Notes: a model not told the origin generated them from the letters alone. A stretch of DNA of 64,000 bases from Lachnospiraceae bacterium (GCA_910575445.1 CAJTFW010000009.1:64428-128427); one strand, 5' to 3'; shown: positions 1-7,755, counted from the first letter of the stretch. Made by a program: numbers and translations.

Positions 1-1
1 C

Positions 2-391
2 TATAGCCTCTCTATGATTGACAAGCAACTTTATCAACGATGTAAAGCAGAGACTTGGAGCGCCGATTTGGTATCACAGTTTTCAGATTATGAAAGTTAT
101 CGCCATCTTGGACTAGGTGTTGTAATCTGTAAAGAAAATATTATTATCTCAGGAGCTTCCTCTTATTCTAGATATAAAGAGGGGATAGAGATAGAAATTG
201 ATACCAGAGAAGAATACAGACGTAAAGGATTTGCCTATATATGCGGTGCAAAACTAATCTTAGAGTGCCTAAAACGGAATTTATATCCAAGTTGGGATGC
301 ACACAATAAAAGCTCTATCAAGCTGGCAAAAAAGTTAGGGTATCATTACAGCCATACATACACAGCAATCGAAATATATGATGATTTATAA
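2..391 (+). CDS. GNAT-family N-acetyltransferase, 5' truncated by the window edge
   Basis: This is the C-terminal part of a GCN5-related acetyltransferase. The acetyl-CoA pyrophosphate-loop motif is visible as EYRRKGFAY, in the segment EIDTREEYRRKGFAY, followed by a helix and the SWDAHNKSSIKLAKKLGY segment typical of the last GNAT strand. The frame is open to the first base of the window with no stop, so the real start lies outside. The internal ATG at position 14 would give only 125 residues and is probably not the start. The substrate cannot be told. The gene faces the opposite way to the following minus-strand immunity operon and is not part of it. Confidence 0.75.
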   Translation, partial: YSLSMIDKQLYQRCKAETWSADLVSQFSDYESYRHLGLGVVICKENIIISGASSYSRYKEGIEIEIDTREEYRRKGFAYICGAKLILECLKRNLYPSWDAHNKSSIKLAKKLGYHYSHTYTAIEIYDDL

Positions 392-511
392 AAATATAAT
401 TTTGTAGGCAAGGGTTCCTTTACAACAAAAATTGTCTCACTTCATTTATTTTTTCTTATAACGCATATCATCTGCCTTTCCGTTATTTTATTTATCTAAA
501 GACAGCTAACT

Positions 512-895
512 TTACTCATTTGCCGGCGCTGCATAATTGCCCTGTACAGCAGTAGGAAGTTCATCATATTGTACCTCTTTCCATTCAAGAACACCCCGGA
601 TAGGCATTACCGTCAAACGGATAAAAGCTCCCTCTTTCAATTCCTTTGATGTTCCGAATGTAATGTCCTTTCCCTTTCCGTTCTCGTTGTAAGAAAATAA
701 AGTGTATGAGTAATCCATACTTCCGCTAAAGTTAATTACACCGCCGTTTGATTCGACCTGTTCTATTTTACTGTTATCAATTTGTGAATAATAGTATGTG
801 CTGCCAGTTCCCGAAAGGAACCATATGCAAAAGCAGATAAAGCCTGCTATAATTACTGCAACCACTGAAAGCCCTACCATCATTTTCTTTTTCAT
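512..895 (-). CDS. YxeA-family (DUF1093) membrane-anchored protein
   Basis: Small protein of about 127 residues with one N-terminal hydrophobic segment (KMMVGLSVVAVIIAGFICF) and a beta-rich exported domain that includes the GKGKDITFG and RLTVMPIRGVLEWKEV stretches seen in the YxeA/DUF1093 family. It is the last gene of the minus-strand lantibiotic-immunity operon and starts a few bases after the second permease. The ATG at 895 is preceded by GTGGAGGATATAGAA, a good ribosome site, so the longer GTG start is unlikely. YxeA proteins often accompany antimicrobial-peptide transporters, but their biochemical role is not settled. The family call is fairly secure; the function is inferred from neighbours. 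Confidence 0.75.
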   Translation of the reverse strand: MKKKMMVGLSVVAVIIAGFICFCIWFLSGTGSTYYYSQIDNSKIEQVESNGGVINFSGSMDYSYTLFSYNENGKGKDITFGTSKELKEGAFIRLTVMPIRGVLEWKEVQYDELPTAVQGNYAAPANE

Positions 896-910
896 TTCTA
901 TATCCTCCAC

Positions 911-1690
911 TTACCAACCTTTTTTGGCTATTGTCTTTTTATGTTTTTTTGCTATTTTAACTGGTACATTTCCTTTTGTAGTAAATATAAAAACAGCAGA
1001 CATCACCCATGCCACAATCATACTAAGCAAACAAATTAATACATTCCAATGTACAGCAGCATCATAACTTCGATAACTGATTAAACCCAGACTTGCAGTA
1101 ACGGGATAAATATTGGCTAACATAGTATCTCCAGAGGCAAACATACCACCATAACCATAAACAAAAGCAATAATTGTTCCAATCATGTGTCCGTTTGGTA
1201 TGCGGGCGGCGAATGCAATAATAGGCATGACCGCAATATACAAAAACAGACAGTTAAGAATAATCTGGATAAATGTCTGCAATACTGATGTTACAGAAAT
1301 CCCCGGAAATCCCATCATCAAGTCAGCAATTATCGTGAATACCGCACTTACCAACCCAAAAAGCAAAGAAAGCAATGCACATACCAGCAGTTTTCCCCAC
1401 AATAAGTTGCTATACGAAACAGGTATCGTCAAAATGCTTTTCAGCGTATCGTCTTTTCCTTCCCTTGCTATGATATATCCAGCAATTAAAGCAATGCACA
1501 TGGGAAAAATCATAGTAGCATTATTTTTAATTACCTGTTCTGTAAAGAAAGAAAATGTCCAGACAGTTCCATCCAATGCGGTTGTGGAAAAAAGCGTCAA
1601 CAGGACGGAAAGCAACATCAGAAAAACACCTGCCCATATCATATGATACCGCTTTAATTTCCATATTTCGGTCTTAACCATGCGAAACAT
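911..1690 (-). CDS. Lantibiotic immunity ABC transporter permease, MutG/NisG-like
   Basis: ABC-2 type permease of about 259 residues with six predicted membrane segments. The first follows a short basic N-terminus (MVKTEIWKLKRYHMIWAG), as usual in the MutG/EpiG/NisG group. It would pair with the adjacent MutE-like permease and the ATPase to expel lantibiotics or similar cationic peptides from the membrane. Start chosen at the ATG at 1690, one base after the upstream stop and with GAGGAG nine bases before it; the longer frame from 1726 lacks a better site. It is translationally coupled to its neighbour. The subfamily is assigned from operon order (ATPase, E-type permease, G-type permease), not residue-level proof. 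Confidence 0.8.
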   Translation of the reverse strand: MFRMVKTEIWKLKRYHMIWAGVFLMLLSVLLTLFSTTALDGTVWTFSFFTEQVIKNNATMIFPMCIALIAGYIIAREGKDDTLKSILTIPVSYSNLLWGKLLVCALLSLLFGLVSAVFTIIADLMMGFPGISVTSVLQTFIQIILNCLFLYIAVMPIIAFAARIPNGHMIGTIIAFVYGYGGMFASGDTMLANIYPVTASLGLISYRSYDAAVHWNVLICLLSMIVAWVMSAVFIFTTKGNVPVKIAKKHKKTIAKKGW

Positions 1691-1691
1691 A

Positions 1692-2489
1692 TCATTCATC
1701 TCCTCTCTTTTTATACATATAATCAACCAATATCACAGAAAGCAAAGCAACAACGGCTAAAATAATGATTGTCTGAAATGTAGTCGGAATTAAATATTCC
1801 AGCATCCCCACGCCGCCCATAGCTCCATGTGCGGTTAAATTCCCTGCACTCCAAAGGGTTGTAAACGGAATTGGCATTAACCAGCACACCACTTTAGGCA
1901 GTGCGCCAAAAGATGATTCGGCTGTCAAACTTAGGACACTGTAAAAAACACATAATAAAACAGAAAATACATAGTTCTTACTAAAGAACACTACGAGAAC
2001 GACTAACGGCAGCGTCCCGGCGGTAATAAAAATCCCCATTTCCAGCGCAAAAAATAATCGGTAAGCTATGCTGTTTACTTCTGCAATCATCCCACCGCAC
2101 AGGATGGATATAAAAGCCGATGTCAGACTAAAAATACTCCCAAAAAAGAACAAGACAATTATTTTTGCCAAAATCATCTGTGTGCTTGTGACAGGGATTG
2201 TACGCAGGTTTTTAAATGTATCATTATCCCGTTCCATAAAAAAGAGCATGGCTGCCATCACCCCTATCACGCATGGCAAAAGAAGTTCTACCCCATATCC
2301 CATAACAACCTGAAAATAATCGTTAAAAATATCTATTTTGCTGTCATACTGTCCTGCTGCCTGGGGCATAGTCATCAATGCTGTCAGCGGCACGGGAAAC
2401 AAAAACGCCGAAAGAACAACCATCCATATAAATTTTTTTCGCTTCAATTTCGAAAACTCACAAATAACAAGTTTAAGCAATCCCCTCAC
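1692..2489 (-). CDS. Lantibiotic immunity ABC transporter permease, MutE/EpiE-like
   Basis: ABC-2 permease of about 265 residues with six hydrophobic segments. The N-terminal LLKLVICEFSKLKRKKFIWM resembles the start of EpiE/MutE/NisE permeases, a basic amphipathic helix before the first membrane span. The segment MERDNDTFKNLRTIPVTSTQ matches the cytoplasmic loop seen in both permeases of this class. Its start overlaps the 3' end of the ATPase gene. GTG at 2489 is the first option, and TTG at 2480, behind GGGGGTGAGGGGA, is an alternative. It works as a heterodimer with the downstream permease and the CprA/NisF-like ATPase to remove peptide antibiotics from the membrane. Confidence 0.8.
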   Translation of the reverse strand: MRGLLKLVICEFSKLKRKKFIWMVVLSAFLFPVPLTALMTMPQAAGQYDSKIDIFNDYFQVVMGYGVELLLPCVIGVMAAMLFFMERDNDTFKNLRTIPVTSTQMILAKIIVLFFFGSIFSLTSAFISILCGGMIAEVNSIAYRLFFALEMGIFITAGTLPLVVLVVFFSKNYVFSVLLCVFYSVLSLTAESSFGALPKVVCWLMPIPFTTLWSAGNLTAHGAMGGVGMLEYLIPTTFQTIIILAVVALLSVILVDYMYKKRGDE

Positions 2490-3396
2490 CCCCTGTTACA
2501 CGTTTGAAGTAATCTTCAAGGCTTTCTTCTGAAGTTGCGGCTTCCGATACTTCTATACCATTTTTTACAAAGGCAGTAACAATTTTTCCTATTGGTAAAT
2601 CAAGGTTATGCACCTGTATATTGTGATCGTCCTGTATAGTAAAGCGGCTTTCATGAAAGATACGCTCTAAAATCCGTGCCGACTGTGCCGTATCAGAAAC
2701 AATAAACCGGATATGTTTGCTGCTCTTTGCTTCTAATTCTGCAAGACTTTCTTCTTCTAGTAATGCACCGTGGTCGATAATGCCTATATCGTCAGCCAAA
2801 AGTGCAATTTCAGAAAGGATATGGCTGGAAATTAGAATTGTTTTTCCACGCTCATTGCAGAGGTCACGGATAAAGGAACGGACTTCTGCAATTCCAATTG
2901 GGTCAAGACCGTTAATCGGTTCGTCCAAAATCAAAAGTTCCGGGTCGTGCATAATAGCAAGGGCAATCGCCAACCGCTGCTTCATGCCAAGTGAATATTG
3001 AGAAAACAACTTTTTATCTTTGTAAGGCAGACCAACCAAATCAAGTGCGTTTTTAATTGCGCTTCGGTTCGGCACTCCCCGCAGGGTGGCAAAAATACGC
3101 AGATTTTCGGCAGCGGTCAGATTAGGATAGAAGCCAGGGGATTCAATCAGACTACCAATACGTGGCAACAACTTTTTCTCATTTGTCATCAAAGATTTTC
3201 CCCAAATTATCACTTCCCCCGAAGTAGGCGGTGTCAGCCCAAGCAACATTTTCATTGTTGTTGTCTTTCCAGCGCCGTTTCTGCCAAGCAGACCATAGAT
3301 ACGCCCTTTCTGTACATGAATATTCAGATTGGCAACGCTTTTCTGCATTCCATACTTCTTTGTAAGATTCTTTGTTTCAATTACATATTTGCTCAT
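2473..3396 (-). CDS. Lantibiotic immunity ABC transporter ATP-binding protein, NisF/CprA-like
   Basis: ABC ATPase of 307 residues. Walker A is GRNGAGKTTTMK near residue 39, the signature is YSLGMKQRLAI, Walker B is LLILDEPINGLDP, and the switch histidine is in ISSHILSE. The QINGLDP-type E-loop of bacitracin/lantibiotic exporters is present here as EPINGLDP. It powers the two permeases encoded immediately downstream. The ATG at 3396 follows AAAGGAGGTTTCGC. The intergenic region before it carries four direct repeats that look like response-regulator boxes, so the transporter is probably switched on by the two-component system encoded just upstream. The arrangement resembles the C. difficile cprABC locus with cprK/cprR. 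Confidence 0.9.
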   Translation of the reverse strand: MSKYVIETKNLTKKYGMQKSVANLNIHVQKGRIYGLLGRNGAGKTTTMKMLLGLTPPTSGEVIIWGKSLMTNEKKLLPRIGSLIESPGFYPNLTAAENLRIFATLRGVPNRSAIKNALDLVGLPYKDKKLFSQYSLGMKQRLAIALAIMHDPELLILDEPINGLDPIGIAEVRSFIRDLCNERGKTILISSHILSEIALLADDIGIIDHGALLEEESLAELEAKSSKHIRFIVSDTAQSARILERIFHESRFTIQDDHNIQVHNLDLPIGKIVTAFVKNGIEVSEAATSEESLEDYFKRVTGGEGIA

Positions 3397-3422
3397 TGCG
3401 AAACCTCCTTTTCATGTCTGCT

Positions 3423-3476
3423 ATTTTATCACTCCAACCTTGCATTAACCTTGCGCAAACCTTGCATTAACCTTGC
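3423..3476 (-). promoter_or_regulatory. Response-regulator box array and promoter of the immunity transporter
   Basis: Four exact copies of AACCTTGC begin at 3436, 3447, 3458 and 3469, an exact 11-bp period that places every copy on the same DNA face. Read on the minus strand, the array lies just upstream of a GATAAAAT -10-like element (3423-3430) that precedes the ATPase gene. OmpR-family regulators bind such direct repeats in tandem. The obvious candidate binder is the response regulator encoded at 4485-5177. Confidence 0.75.
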
Positions 3477-3504
3477 ATTTAAAGGAATAAATTTCTGTAA
3501 ATAA

Positions 3505-3531
3505 TAAAATCCCCGCAGGACGGAGATTCTA
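3505..3531 (-). terminator. Terminator after the sensor kinase gene
   Basis: On the minus strand ATCTCCG and CGGGGAT form a seven-pair stem (one G-U) around TCCTG, followed by TTTTATTATTT. It sits about 30 bases past the kinase stop. It separates the two-component genes from the transporter operon. Confidence 0.7.
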
Positions 3532-3557
3532 TTGCTGCTCTAAAAGACGGTTCGGAT

Positions 3558-4481
3558 TCATTTTGTCAGTGGGAAAAGCAGAATAAAAACCGTTCCTTCT
3601 CCTAGTACACTTTCCACAGTTATTGTTCCATTCAGTTTGGCCACAAGCTGATGTACGATAGACAGGCCAAGTCCACTGCCTTTTTCAGACCGTCCTTTAT
3701 CGCATTTATAAAGCCGCTCAAAAATATGTTTCAAATCCTTCTTATCAATCCCTACTCCATTATCAGACAAAAGAATTTTTATATTCCCTCCCTGCCCTGA
3801 TAAAGATATTTCTATTTTATCCGCATGACTATGGGAAATCACATTTTGTATCAGATTATTTAATATCCGCATATATCCGTCTGGAGCAATCTGCACCCGA
3901 AACGGCTGCTCTGGAATGTTCACTGTGAAATCCATCTGCGTATCTTCAAATATGGGTATCCAATCAATCAGTATGTTCCGTGTCAGTTCCGTTAAATCAA
4001 CAATAGATATATTCATCGAAAATTCATTAGAACCCAGCTTGAACCAGTCAAAAAGCACATCTATATATTCTTTTAAATCGTGGGCTTTACGGCGGGCTGT
4101 TTCTATATAATCGTCACGTTCTTTCCCATCAACAATCCCTTTATGTGCAGCGTCCAAATATCCAATCAGTGTGGTAAGTGGTGTCCTTACATCATGAGAA
4201 AGGCTTGTCATAAGCTGCCTGTTGGTTTCTTCTGTTTGACGATAGGCAGAAAGACTGTTCTCATAGGACAGGATAATATCGTTGATTGCATAAGCAAGTG
4301 GAGCCACAAGTTCATGTGTTTCCGATAAGATACGCCTGTTTCCATTTCCATTTTTTACATCTTCCAAAATGTCAGACATTTCTAATAGCTGCTTTTTTAC
4401 ACGCCGGACTATAAAAACAGCCCCGCAAACCGAAGCAAATGCAATACCCAGTGCAATTATTGTAACTGCTTCTGTATACAA
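3558..4481 (-). CDS. Sensor histidine kinase of the lantibiotic-response system
   Basis: Histidine kinase of 307 residues. A single N-terminal hydrophobic segment (about residues 5-25) leads directly into a linker, so there is no sizeable extracellular sensor. The phosphoacceptor is His96 in SLSHDVRTPLTTLIGYL. The ATPase domain shows the N box (NLIQNVISHS), G1 (LSDNGVGID) and G2 (EKGSGLGLSIV). Kinases of this reduced form often sense through the membrane or through the partner transporter, as proposed for antimicrobial-peptide systems. The gene starts three bases after the response-regulator stop and forms an operon with it. It is CprK-like by context; the inducing peptide is unknown. Confidence 0.88.
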   Translation of the reverse strand: MYTEAVTIIALGIAFASVCGAVFIVRRVKKQLLEMSDILEDVKNGNGNRRILSETHELVAPLAYAINDIILSYENSLSAYRQTEETNRQLMTSLSHDVRTPLTTLIGYLDAAHKGIVDGKERDDYIETARRKAHDLKEYIDVLFDWFKLGSNEFSMNISIVDLTELTRNILIDWIPIFEDTQMDFTVNIPEQPFRVQIAPDGYMRILNNLIQNVISHSHADKIEISLSGQGGNIKILLSDNGVGIDKKDLKHIFERLYKCDKGRSEKGSGLGLSIVHQLVAKLNGTITVESVLGEGTVFILLFPLTK

Positions 4482-4484
4482 TAT

Positions 4485-5177
4485 TCACACCTCCTTATTG
4501 AAACGATAGCCAATCCCCTTCACGGTCTGTATATACCGTGGATTGCCTGGATTCTCTTCTATCTTTTTCCGCAGACGGCTGATAATTGCCATAATATTAC
4601 TGTCATCATAGACATATTCTTCTCCCCAGACATTTTCATAAATTTGCTGTTTTGTCAGTATCTTTCCTTGATTCTTGGCAAGAAACATAAGTAAATCAAA
4701 TTCTTTCGGCGGCAGTTCAAAATCACCATTTACCGCATGGATAGAACGGTTATTAAAGTCAATAACCAGCCCGTCAAAATCAAATGTCTGTAATTGTCCG
4801 TTTTTTGGGTTAAAGCGAGTATAGCGTCTAATCAATGATAGAATACGGGCAATCAGCTCGTCCATGTCAAAAGGTTTTGTTAAATAGTCATCAGCTCCTG
4901 CCCGTAACCCCCGCACTTTCGAAGCGCTGTCATTTTTTGATGTAAACATCAGGATAGGCAGGCTGTTTTCTTTTCTGATCTGCTCTAAGGTTTCAAAGCC
5001 GTCAAAGCCTGGCATCATAACATCCAATATAACAAGCTGGTATTCTTTTTCCTTCAATTGTAGCAAACTGGATTTTCCAGAATAACAGCAGTCAGCTTCT
5101 ATACGCTCTTGTAAAACACTCTGTTTAATCAATGCACAAAGCTCTTTGTCATCATCTATAATCAAAATTCTGTTCAT
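4485..5177 (-). CDS. OmpR-family response regulator of the lantibiotic-response system
   Basis: Receiver domain with acidic pocket IDDDKE, phosphoacceptor Asp52 in LVILDVMMPGFDG, conserved Thr/Ser in MFTSKN and Lys in LTKPFD. It is followed by a winged-helix DNA-binding domain (residues about 125-225, ending YIQTVKGIGYRFNKE). The frame is open from 5198, but ATG at 5177 is preferred because AACGGAGGAATGTGGGTA lies directly before it and the protein then begins MNRILIIDDD, as this family does. It most likely binds the four 11-bp-spaced repeats upstream of the transporter genes. It is followed by the kinase gene in the same operon. Confidence 0.9.
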   Translation of the reverse strand: MNRILIIDDDKELCALIKQSVLQERIEADCCYSGKSSLLQLKEKEYQLVILDVMMPGFDGFETLEQIRKENSLPILMFTSKNDSASKVRGLRAGADDYLTKPFDMDELIARILSLIRRYTRFNPKNGQLQTFDFDGLVIDFNNRSIHAVNGDFELPPKEFDLLMFLAKNQGKILTKQQIYENVWGEEYVYDDSNIMAIISRLRKKIEENPGNPRYIQTVKGIGYRFNKEV

Positions 5178-5275
5178 TACCCACATTCCTCCGTTCATTA
5201 AATTGCATATTTATATGCTTAGAATCCAGCCACATTACTACATTTTTCGTATCTACAGATTTTAGCGGAAATCTC

Positions 5276-5304
5276 TTGAAACATTTCACATTCAATGGTA
5301 TTAT
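5276..5304 (+). promoter_or_regulatory. Strong promoter for the antisense RNA
   Basis: TTGAAA (5276-5281), a 17-base spacer and TATTAT (5299-5304) form a near-consensus sigma-A promoter. It points right, towards the terminator at 5384-5420 and the 3' end of the small toxin gene on the other strand. Confidence 0.65.
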
Positions 5305-5310
5305 AACAAT

Positions 5311-5420
5311 ACAAAGGGAAAGCACCCACTCCAAAGTGGATGCTCCGAGTTTAGGTTAAAGAATGTCCTTACGGACACCGCCTATCCTGTGGTTCAGACA
5401 GGATAGGCATTTTTATTTTC
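5311..5420 (+). ncRNA. Candidate type I antitoxin RNA
   Basis: The promoter at 5276-5304 would give an RNA of about 110 bases containing a hairpin (GCACCCACT/AGTGGATGC, 5322-5344). It ends at the hairpin CCTATCCTGT/ACAGGATAGG with TTTTTATTTT. No protein is apparent. Its 3' end overlaps the last bases of the toxin gene on the minus strand, the convergent layout of TxpA/RatA-like type I systems. This is an inference from layout; transcription has not been shown. Confidence 0.55.
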
Positions 5421-5532
5421 GCTTGTTGTTTCTCTTATCGAGAAAGGCAAGCAACGCAACAATTAAGCTACCAGAGGATATCAGCAATGCTAATATTCCA
5501 ATGAAAATCGAAATGATTTCATAAGCTGTCAT
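5413..5532 (-). CDS. Holin-like type I toxin, 39 residues
   Basis: The short frame ATG 5532 to TAA 5413 encodes MTAYEIISIFIGILALLISS, then GSLIVALLAFLDKRNNKRK. This is a single membrane helix with a basic, hydrophilic tail, the form of the putative holin-like toxin family (Hol_Tox) found with type I antisense RNAs. The start is preceded by GGGAGGAAGGTGGCGCCG. A promoter TTGCCA (5647-5652), 17-base spacer and TACAAT (5624-5629) on the minus strand would give an untranslated leader of about 85 bases with a strong CCGGCGTGCCGG hairpin, common in toxins of this class. The presumed action is inner-membrane insertion and depolarisation, held off by the convergent RNA. No downstream gene is cotranscribed. 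Confidence 0.75.
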   Translation of the reverse strand: MTAYEIISIFIGILALLISSGSLIVALLAFLDKRNNKRK

Positions 5533-5623
5533 CGGCGCCACCTTCCTCCCTATGTATTCCGGCACGCCGGTTTTCATAAACTCGGGAGGCTACCACCCTG
5601 TCATGGGTACTTTCCGTAGATGT

Positions 5624-5652
5624 ATTGTAACACGATGATATATGAATGGCAA
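5624..5652 (-). promoter_or_regulatory. Promoter of the holin-like toxin
   Basis: On the minus strand TTGCCA (5652-5647), a 17-base spacer and TACAAT (5629-5624) lie about 85 bases before the toxin start. Confidence 0.6.
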
Positions 5653-5672
5653 TTAGTTCTTTAGGTTTCTTA

Positions 5673-5727
5673 CAGGTATCATGATACCCGCCCAAAATCC
5701 AGTATTCATCAGATAATTAGATCCATT
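5673..5727. repeat. Element-end repeat, left copy
   Basis: About 55 bases containing the perfect palindrome GGTATCATGATACC, then CGCCCAAAATCCAGTATT and ATAATTAGATCCATTTT. It is nearly the same as 43968-44021 at the guaA-proximal end of island Z. It looks like the worn end of an earlier related element, though no ACTCGAACTC core follows it here. Confidence 0.7.
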
Positions 5728-5750
5728 TTTTCAATATTATATGGTTGGTT

Positions 5751-6113
5751 TTACTTTGAATAAACAGCATCATTTCTTGATAGAAGATACACACAATACT
5801 GATTCATACTGATACCTTCTCTTTTGGAATGCTCTGCCAATAGGCGATGTAAGCTGCGAGGTAATCTCAATTTAAACTGCCCAGAATAATTTTCCAAGTT
5901 GTCTGGTTCATTAATCTTAATCCCCTCTTCAAGTGCGGCTTCAATCCATTCCCTCTTAGCATCTACTGCATTTACCACCGCTTTTTCTACTGTTTCACCA
6001 CAAGTAATGCATCCCGGCAGATCGGGGTAAGAAACCACAAAACCACCTTCATCCTTATCCTCCATAATCTCCATCCGATAAGACATTGCCATATAGTCAT
6101 TCAGCGTTTTCAT
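5751..6113 (-). CDS. hicB: HicB-family antitoxin
   Basis: About 120 residues. The N-terminal partial RNase-H-like HicB fold is recognisable in GGFVVSYPDLPGCITCGET, followed by VEKAVVNAVDAKREWIEAAL. The C-terminus has an HicB-type ribbon-helix-helix domain (FKLRLPRSLHRLLAEHSKRE, then GISMNQYCVYLL). It neutralises the HicA mRNA interferase encoded just upstream and represses their shared promoter. The GTG at 6128 is a possible start, but ATG at 6113 has GTGAGGAAAG at good spacing. The gene overlaps the hicA 3' end by 17 bases, as is typical of hicAB operons. Confidence 0.9.
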   Translation of the reverse strand: MKTLNDYMAMSYRMEIMEDKDEGGFVVSYPDLPGCITCGETVEKAVVNAVDAKREWIEAALEEGIKINEPDNLENYSGQFKLRLPRSLHRLLAEHSKREGISMNQYCVYLLSRNDAVYSK

Positions 6114-6354
6114 CGTTTCTTTCCTCACTTTCTACGATTTGTTTCACCATTTCAACATAAACTTTCTTAATTGGCTCATGTTTTGGTATCATAATTGGCA
6201 TACACCCTTTTTTTCTAAATGTATAATGACTGCTTCCACTTCTTGGGGCATTCATCTCATATCTATAGCTCTCTAACACCTTACGCAATTCATCAAACCG
6301 AATATCTTTTGATAAAGTGCAAATATGTGCTAATAGTTTATCCCACTTTGACAT
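6097..6354 (-). CDS. hicA: HicA-family mRNA interferase toxin
   Basis: 85 residues, dsRBD-like fold. The catalytic histidine is in GSSHYTFRK (about residue 43), followed by the PIMIPKHEPIKKVYVEMVKQ segment. Long for HicA because of a leading LLAHICTLSKDIRFDELRKVL helix, as in the group often annotated type II toxin-antitoxin HicA. The toxin cleaves mRNA and is inhibited by the HicB protein from the next gene. A perfect-consensus promoter precedes it. Context is a region rich in other small toxin and immunity modules. Confidence 0.88.
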   Translation of the reverse strand: MSKWDKLLAHICTLSKDIRFDELRKVLESYRYEMNAPRSGSSHYTFRKKGCMPIMIPKHEPIKKVYVEMVKQIVESEERNDENAE

Positions 6355-6374
6355 TCTGAATACCTCTTATCTAT

Positions 6375-6403
6375 ATTATATGTGGTGTCGTATTTGGTGT
6401 CAA
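6375..6403 (-). promoter_or_regulatory. hicAB promoter with candidate HicB operator
   Basis: On the minus strand TTGACA (6403-6398), a 17-base spacer and TATAAT (6380-6375) match consensus exactly. The spacer and -35 hold a direct repeat of GGTGTC on the plus strand (TGGTGTCGTATTTGGTGTCA), a plausible site for HicB autoregulation. Confidence 0.75.
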
Positions 6404-6604
6404 TCATTTTGTATAATTATGCAACTCCCGGCAATTTGGCAACCCGTTTTTTTAATGTTACGCAATAAAAGCTATTTTTGAGGATAGAGGTATAAAATAT
6501 CCTCTCCACCATGTTCCTATTCTAAATGCTCTGTAAAATAAGGTATTCCCAAAGGCTAAAGCGTAACAACACCAACACACATTTTCTCCTTAAACGCTTT
6601 CATA

Positions 6605-6624
6605 ACATGGTACTAACACCATGT
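6605..6624 (-). repeat. 20-base palindromic 3' hairpin, copy 1
   Basis: On the minus strand the two halves ACATGGTGTT and AGTACCATGT pair over all ten positions if two G-U pairs are allowed. The plus strand would have two A-C mismatches. It lies about 45 bases past the stop of the gene fragment at 6669. Related perfect palindromes occur at 11183 and 35741, also downstream of minus-strand genes. Confidence 0.6.
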
Positions 6625-6668
6625 CTATACCATCAACAAGGAAAAACGTTTATACGATAACAAAAATG

Positions 6669-7064
6669 CTAGTCCCACCAGCAATAATAAACAGACTGCT
6701 CCTCATGGGATAACTCTGTAATTGAAAGCAACTCCCCATTATCCCCAACAAGAAAAGTTGGTTGCGATAAGTCTGTTTCCTCTCCAATATCATCTGGAAA
6801 TATATCTTTTGGTTCATTAAAAATTTGCTTTATTTCCGCGAGCGGTAATTTGCTGAAACCAATCAAAGTATCAGCGGTTATAACCTTATCTTTATCTTCC
6901 AATCCATAAACCTGTACAAAGACTTTTGCCGTTTTGTCTTTATTGATTAAATTATCAATTAGGGCAATATATTCAAGTTTTCCCTCAAGGCATTCGCAAC
7001 AGAAATCCGTAAAATCATCTGTTGGGTTTAGATAGTCTTTGTTAAAATAGTATCTTTTTGTAGA
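6669..7064 (-). pseudogene. Immunity-type gene remnant lacking its start
   Basis: The frame reads from just after a TAA (7065-7067) to the stop at 6669, about 131 codons, including YYFNKDYLNPTDDF and GKLEYIALIDNLINKDK, then the C-terminal LSHEEQSVYYCWWD. No ATG with a ribosome site opens the frame; only a TTG at 6902 or internal positions could start. The acidic, tryptophan- and aromatic-ended sequence resembles small immunity proteins, but I do not recognise the family. It lies at the end of a minus-strand row of immunity-like genes and looks like a cassette that has lost its 5' part. Confidence 0.5.
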
Positions 7065-7106
7065 TTATTCATATTGCCACGCTCTCTTAAAGATAATAAT
7101 TTCTCG

Positions 7107-7137
7107 TCCTGCCACTTCTTTGAAAACAAAATTATTG
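7107..7137 (-). repeat. Shared 31-base 3' tail, copy 1
   Basis: About 26 of 31 positions match 7756-7786. Both copies overlap the CAA TAA end of a minus-strand immunity-like gene, at 7132 and 7781 respectively. Confidence 0.55.
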
Positions 7138-7674
7138 ATTTTGGAAGCAGTCAAGATTCACCCCCTCTCCAATACATGAAATTATATCGTGGTGATTGAA
7201 ACCAATAAGCCATTGATATTTTTTTGAAACAATATAATAATCTAACCAGCCATTTTCTAAAAAAGCTGTATGACTTAGTAAATCAAGGGCTTTTACTAAC
7301 TCAGGTATATAACTTTCAAATATCCAAAATTCTTCTCCAAAATACCAGTCACTGCCCCTGTCAATTAGAAAGTAAACCATCTTATTTTCTTCTTTTATAA
7401 TTTGGGGCAAAAAATAAAACCATGTTGAATAATCAACTGTATAGCATCCGAGAAGTTTTTTCATGCTTTTAGGACTATATCCATTCGTATTAGCCCAATG
7501 TAGACCGTTTTTCCACGTTTTTGTTTTATCCGCATATTTTTCTACAATCTTCTGGTATATATTTTCCCACTGGTGTCCTCTCACTTTACGAAAGCGTTCT
7601 TCTGATATGCCACATTGCGTGACCACTTCATGTTCTAATCTAAATATATCACTTGCAGACCTATTCACATTCAT
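7132..7674 (-). CDS. Hypothetical immunity-like protein, 180 residues
   Basis: Soluble protein rich in tryptophan and tyrosine, with a C-terminal segment DYYIVSKKYQWLIGFNHHDI that I associate with a family of small uncharacterised Firmicutes proteins (DUF6756-like), though this is from memory and unverified. The middle, FLPQIIKEENKMVYFLIDRG, reads like the beta-hairpin core of many contact-system immunity proteins. The start ATG at 7674 follows AAAAGAGAAAGTAAA, a weak site. It lies between two other immunity-like genes on the same strand, so immunity to a polymorphic toxin is the best guess. No enzymatic motif is visible. Confidence 0.6.
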   Translation of the reverse strand: MNVNRSASDIFRLEHEVVTQCGISEERFRKVRGHQWENIYQKIVEKYADKTKTWKNGLHWANTNGYSPKSMKKLLGCYTVDYSTWFYFLPQIIKEENKMVYFLIDRGSDWYFGEEFWIFESYIPELVKALDLLSHTAFLENGWLDYYIVSKKYQWLIGFNHHDIISCIGEGVNLDCFQNQ

Positions 7675-7755
7675 ATTTTACTTTCTCTTTTAATCCATAA
7701 GTTCATTTTCATTGGATAATTGTCTATGTCTTTATTTGATATTAAGCAATTATAA

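Noticed and set aside
6354-6668. Possible gene or RNA upstream of hicA
   Set aside because: Only the hicAB promoter, a GAGGATA/TATCCTC hairpin and the palindrome at 6605 are visible. No supported frame or second promoter.
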